Positions 63,341-64,000 of a DNA stretch of 64,000 bases are shown piece after piece. Position numbers and translations under genes: made by a program. Origin of the DNA: Dermacentor variabilis (taxonomy: Eukaryota; Arthropoda; Arachnida; Ixodida; Ixodidae); NCBI RefSeq assembly GCF_050947875.1, contig NC_134573.1, positions 64,705,815 to 64,769,814 of the forward strand, given 5' to 3'. Each line of letters begins with the position of its first letter. The stretch's first letter is position 1. Below the pieces are notes generated by a model. It saw only the letters and a program-made list of their open reading frames with translations, was not told the DNA's origin and made no database searches.

Positions 63341-64000
63341 CAGACACGGGAACATGAAAACATCCCGAAAAGTGTGTGAAGTATTTTAATGATACTAATC
63401 ACATCAAAACAGTCTGCATGCTGCCCTAATTTGATTTGGTGACAGAGCACTCACGGAAGAAGGGTTATTGGAACCTTGGGACTTGACTGCCATCCACACA
63501 GAAAGTCACTGGAGCCCAGACTTGCACACTTTACAGAAAAAAAAAACGTAATTGATAACAATTACTTTGAAAAATGTAATCAGTTATGGTTACCAATTAC
63601 CATCCCATAAAAGTAATTGAGCAATTACGAAAAAGTAACTTTCCTTGCCACTTTTGTTAACATTTCACAAATACAGTAAGTAGAATGACCTGCACCGGCT
63701 TTTTAATTGTGCCCTCTGCAGCCCTTCATAGGTTTATGTTCACTAAGAATTGCTTTTATAAATTTTCTCCCGTAATCTTCCCTTGTTTTCTTGCGAAGAC
63801 ATCTGCAGTGGCAATGTAGACTCTCTCTATATGCGCGCTGCAGAGAAAGGCTGTGCTGTAACATAAGACCACCTTGCCCACAAGACTGTGTATAATTACT
63901 CAAGCCACGGCGCCAGGATCTATGTCCTTTGTGAAACTTGGCGCTTCATTATCGCTGGGAAGGTGCTTACAATAAGGCAAAAAAAGAAACTTAAAGATTG
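63341..64000. other. Right-edge sequence, no gene seen
   Basis: AT-rich. 63548-63650 has repeated GTAATTG/CAATTAC motifs (GTAATTGATAACAATTAC, GTAATTGAGCAATTAC) like the end of a small DNA transposon, but I cannot define its borders. Confidence 0.35.

Noticed and set aside
1..64000. CRISPR arrays, operons, rRNA or prokaryotic signals
   Set aside because: None are seen; introns, LINEs, SINEs and LTR elements show a eukaryotic nuclear genome.

Overview
This is a eukaryotic, repeat-crowded window. I read it as a hard tick (ixodid) or close chelicerate relative. The signs are tRNA-derived SINEs resembling the tick Ruka type, I-clade LINEs with RNase H, Tigger/pogo and hAT remnants, TTAA-flanked elements, and one widely spaced gene with GT-AG introns of 0.2-9.4 kb. 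The organism is an inference.

Left part (1-14.8 kb): a stack of retrotransposons. An I-clade LINE (LINE A, minus strand) runs off the left edge. Its ORF2 is split inside the endonuclease domain by a complete 6,832-bp LTR retrotransposon (3392-10223, plus strand). The two 757-bp LTRs are identical, the 4-bp target duplication is GCGT, and a 1,492-aa Gag-Pol frame is open. The pol domain order is protease - integrase - reverse transcriptase - RNase H. This is the Ty1/copia-type order in a Ty3/gypsy-type polyprotein, as known from Gmr1-like elements. LINE A itself abuts an older, frameshifted LINE B (about 12.37-14.8 kb), giving a probable three-layer nest.

Middle-left (15-22 kb): an inverted pair of TTAATCC-type minisatellite tracts, a long-TIR element split by an RTE-like LINE fragment, a second TIR element, and a palindromic MITE. 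I see no host gene here.

Right part (25.2-57.4 kb, minus strand): one host gene whose nine coding exons I could join with consistent phases (1,019 aa). It starts in a CpG-rich region at 57.4 kb. The N-terminal 720 residues are low-complexity, charged and nuclear-looking (an AT-hook-like RGRKP, poly-Glu, and a long SPEKPS repeat). The C-terminal ~290 residues align by eye with the CCR4/nocturnin/PDE12 endonuclease-exonuclease-phosphatase (EEP) fold, but nearly all catalytic residues are replaced: a likely pseudo-nuclease. Its introns hold two Tigger copies with the same internal deletion, a pogo-like element, a solo LTR, a hAT remnant, SINEs, TTAA elements and a fold-back repeat.

Far right (58-64 kb): upstream intergenic sequence with a 5'-truncated LINE tail bounded by a 12-bp target duplication and several SINE remnants. 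No further host gene is supported. Calls rest on reading the sequence, without database searches.
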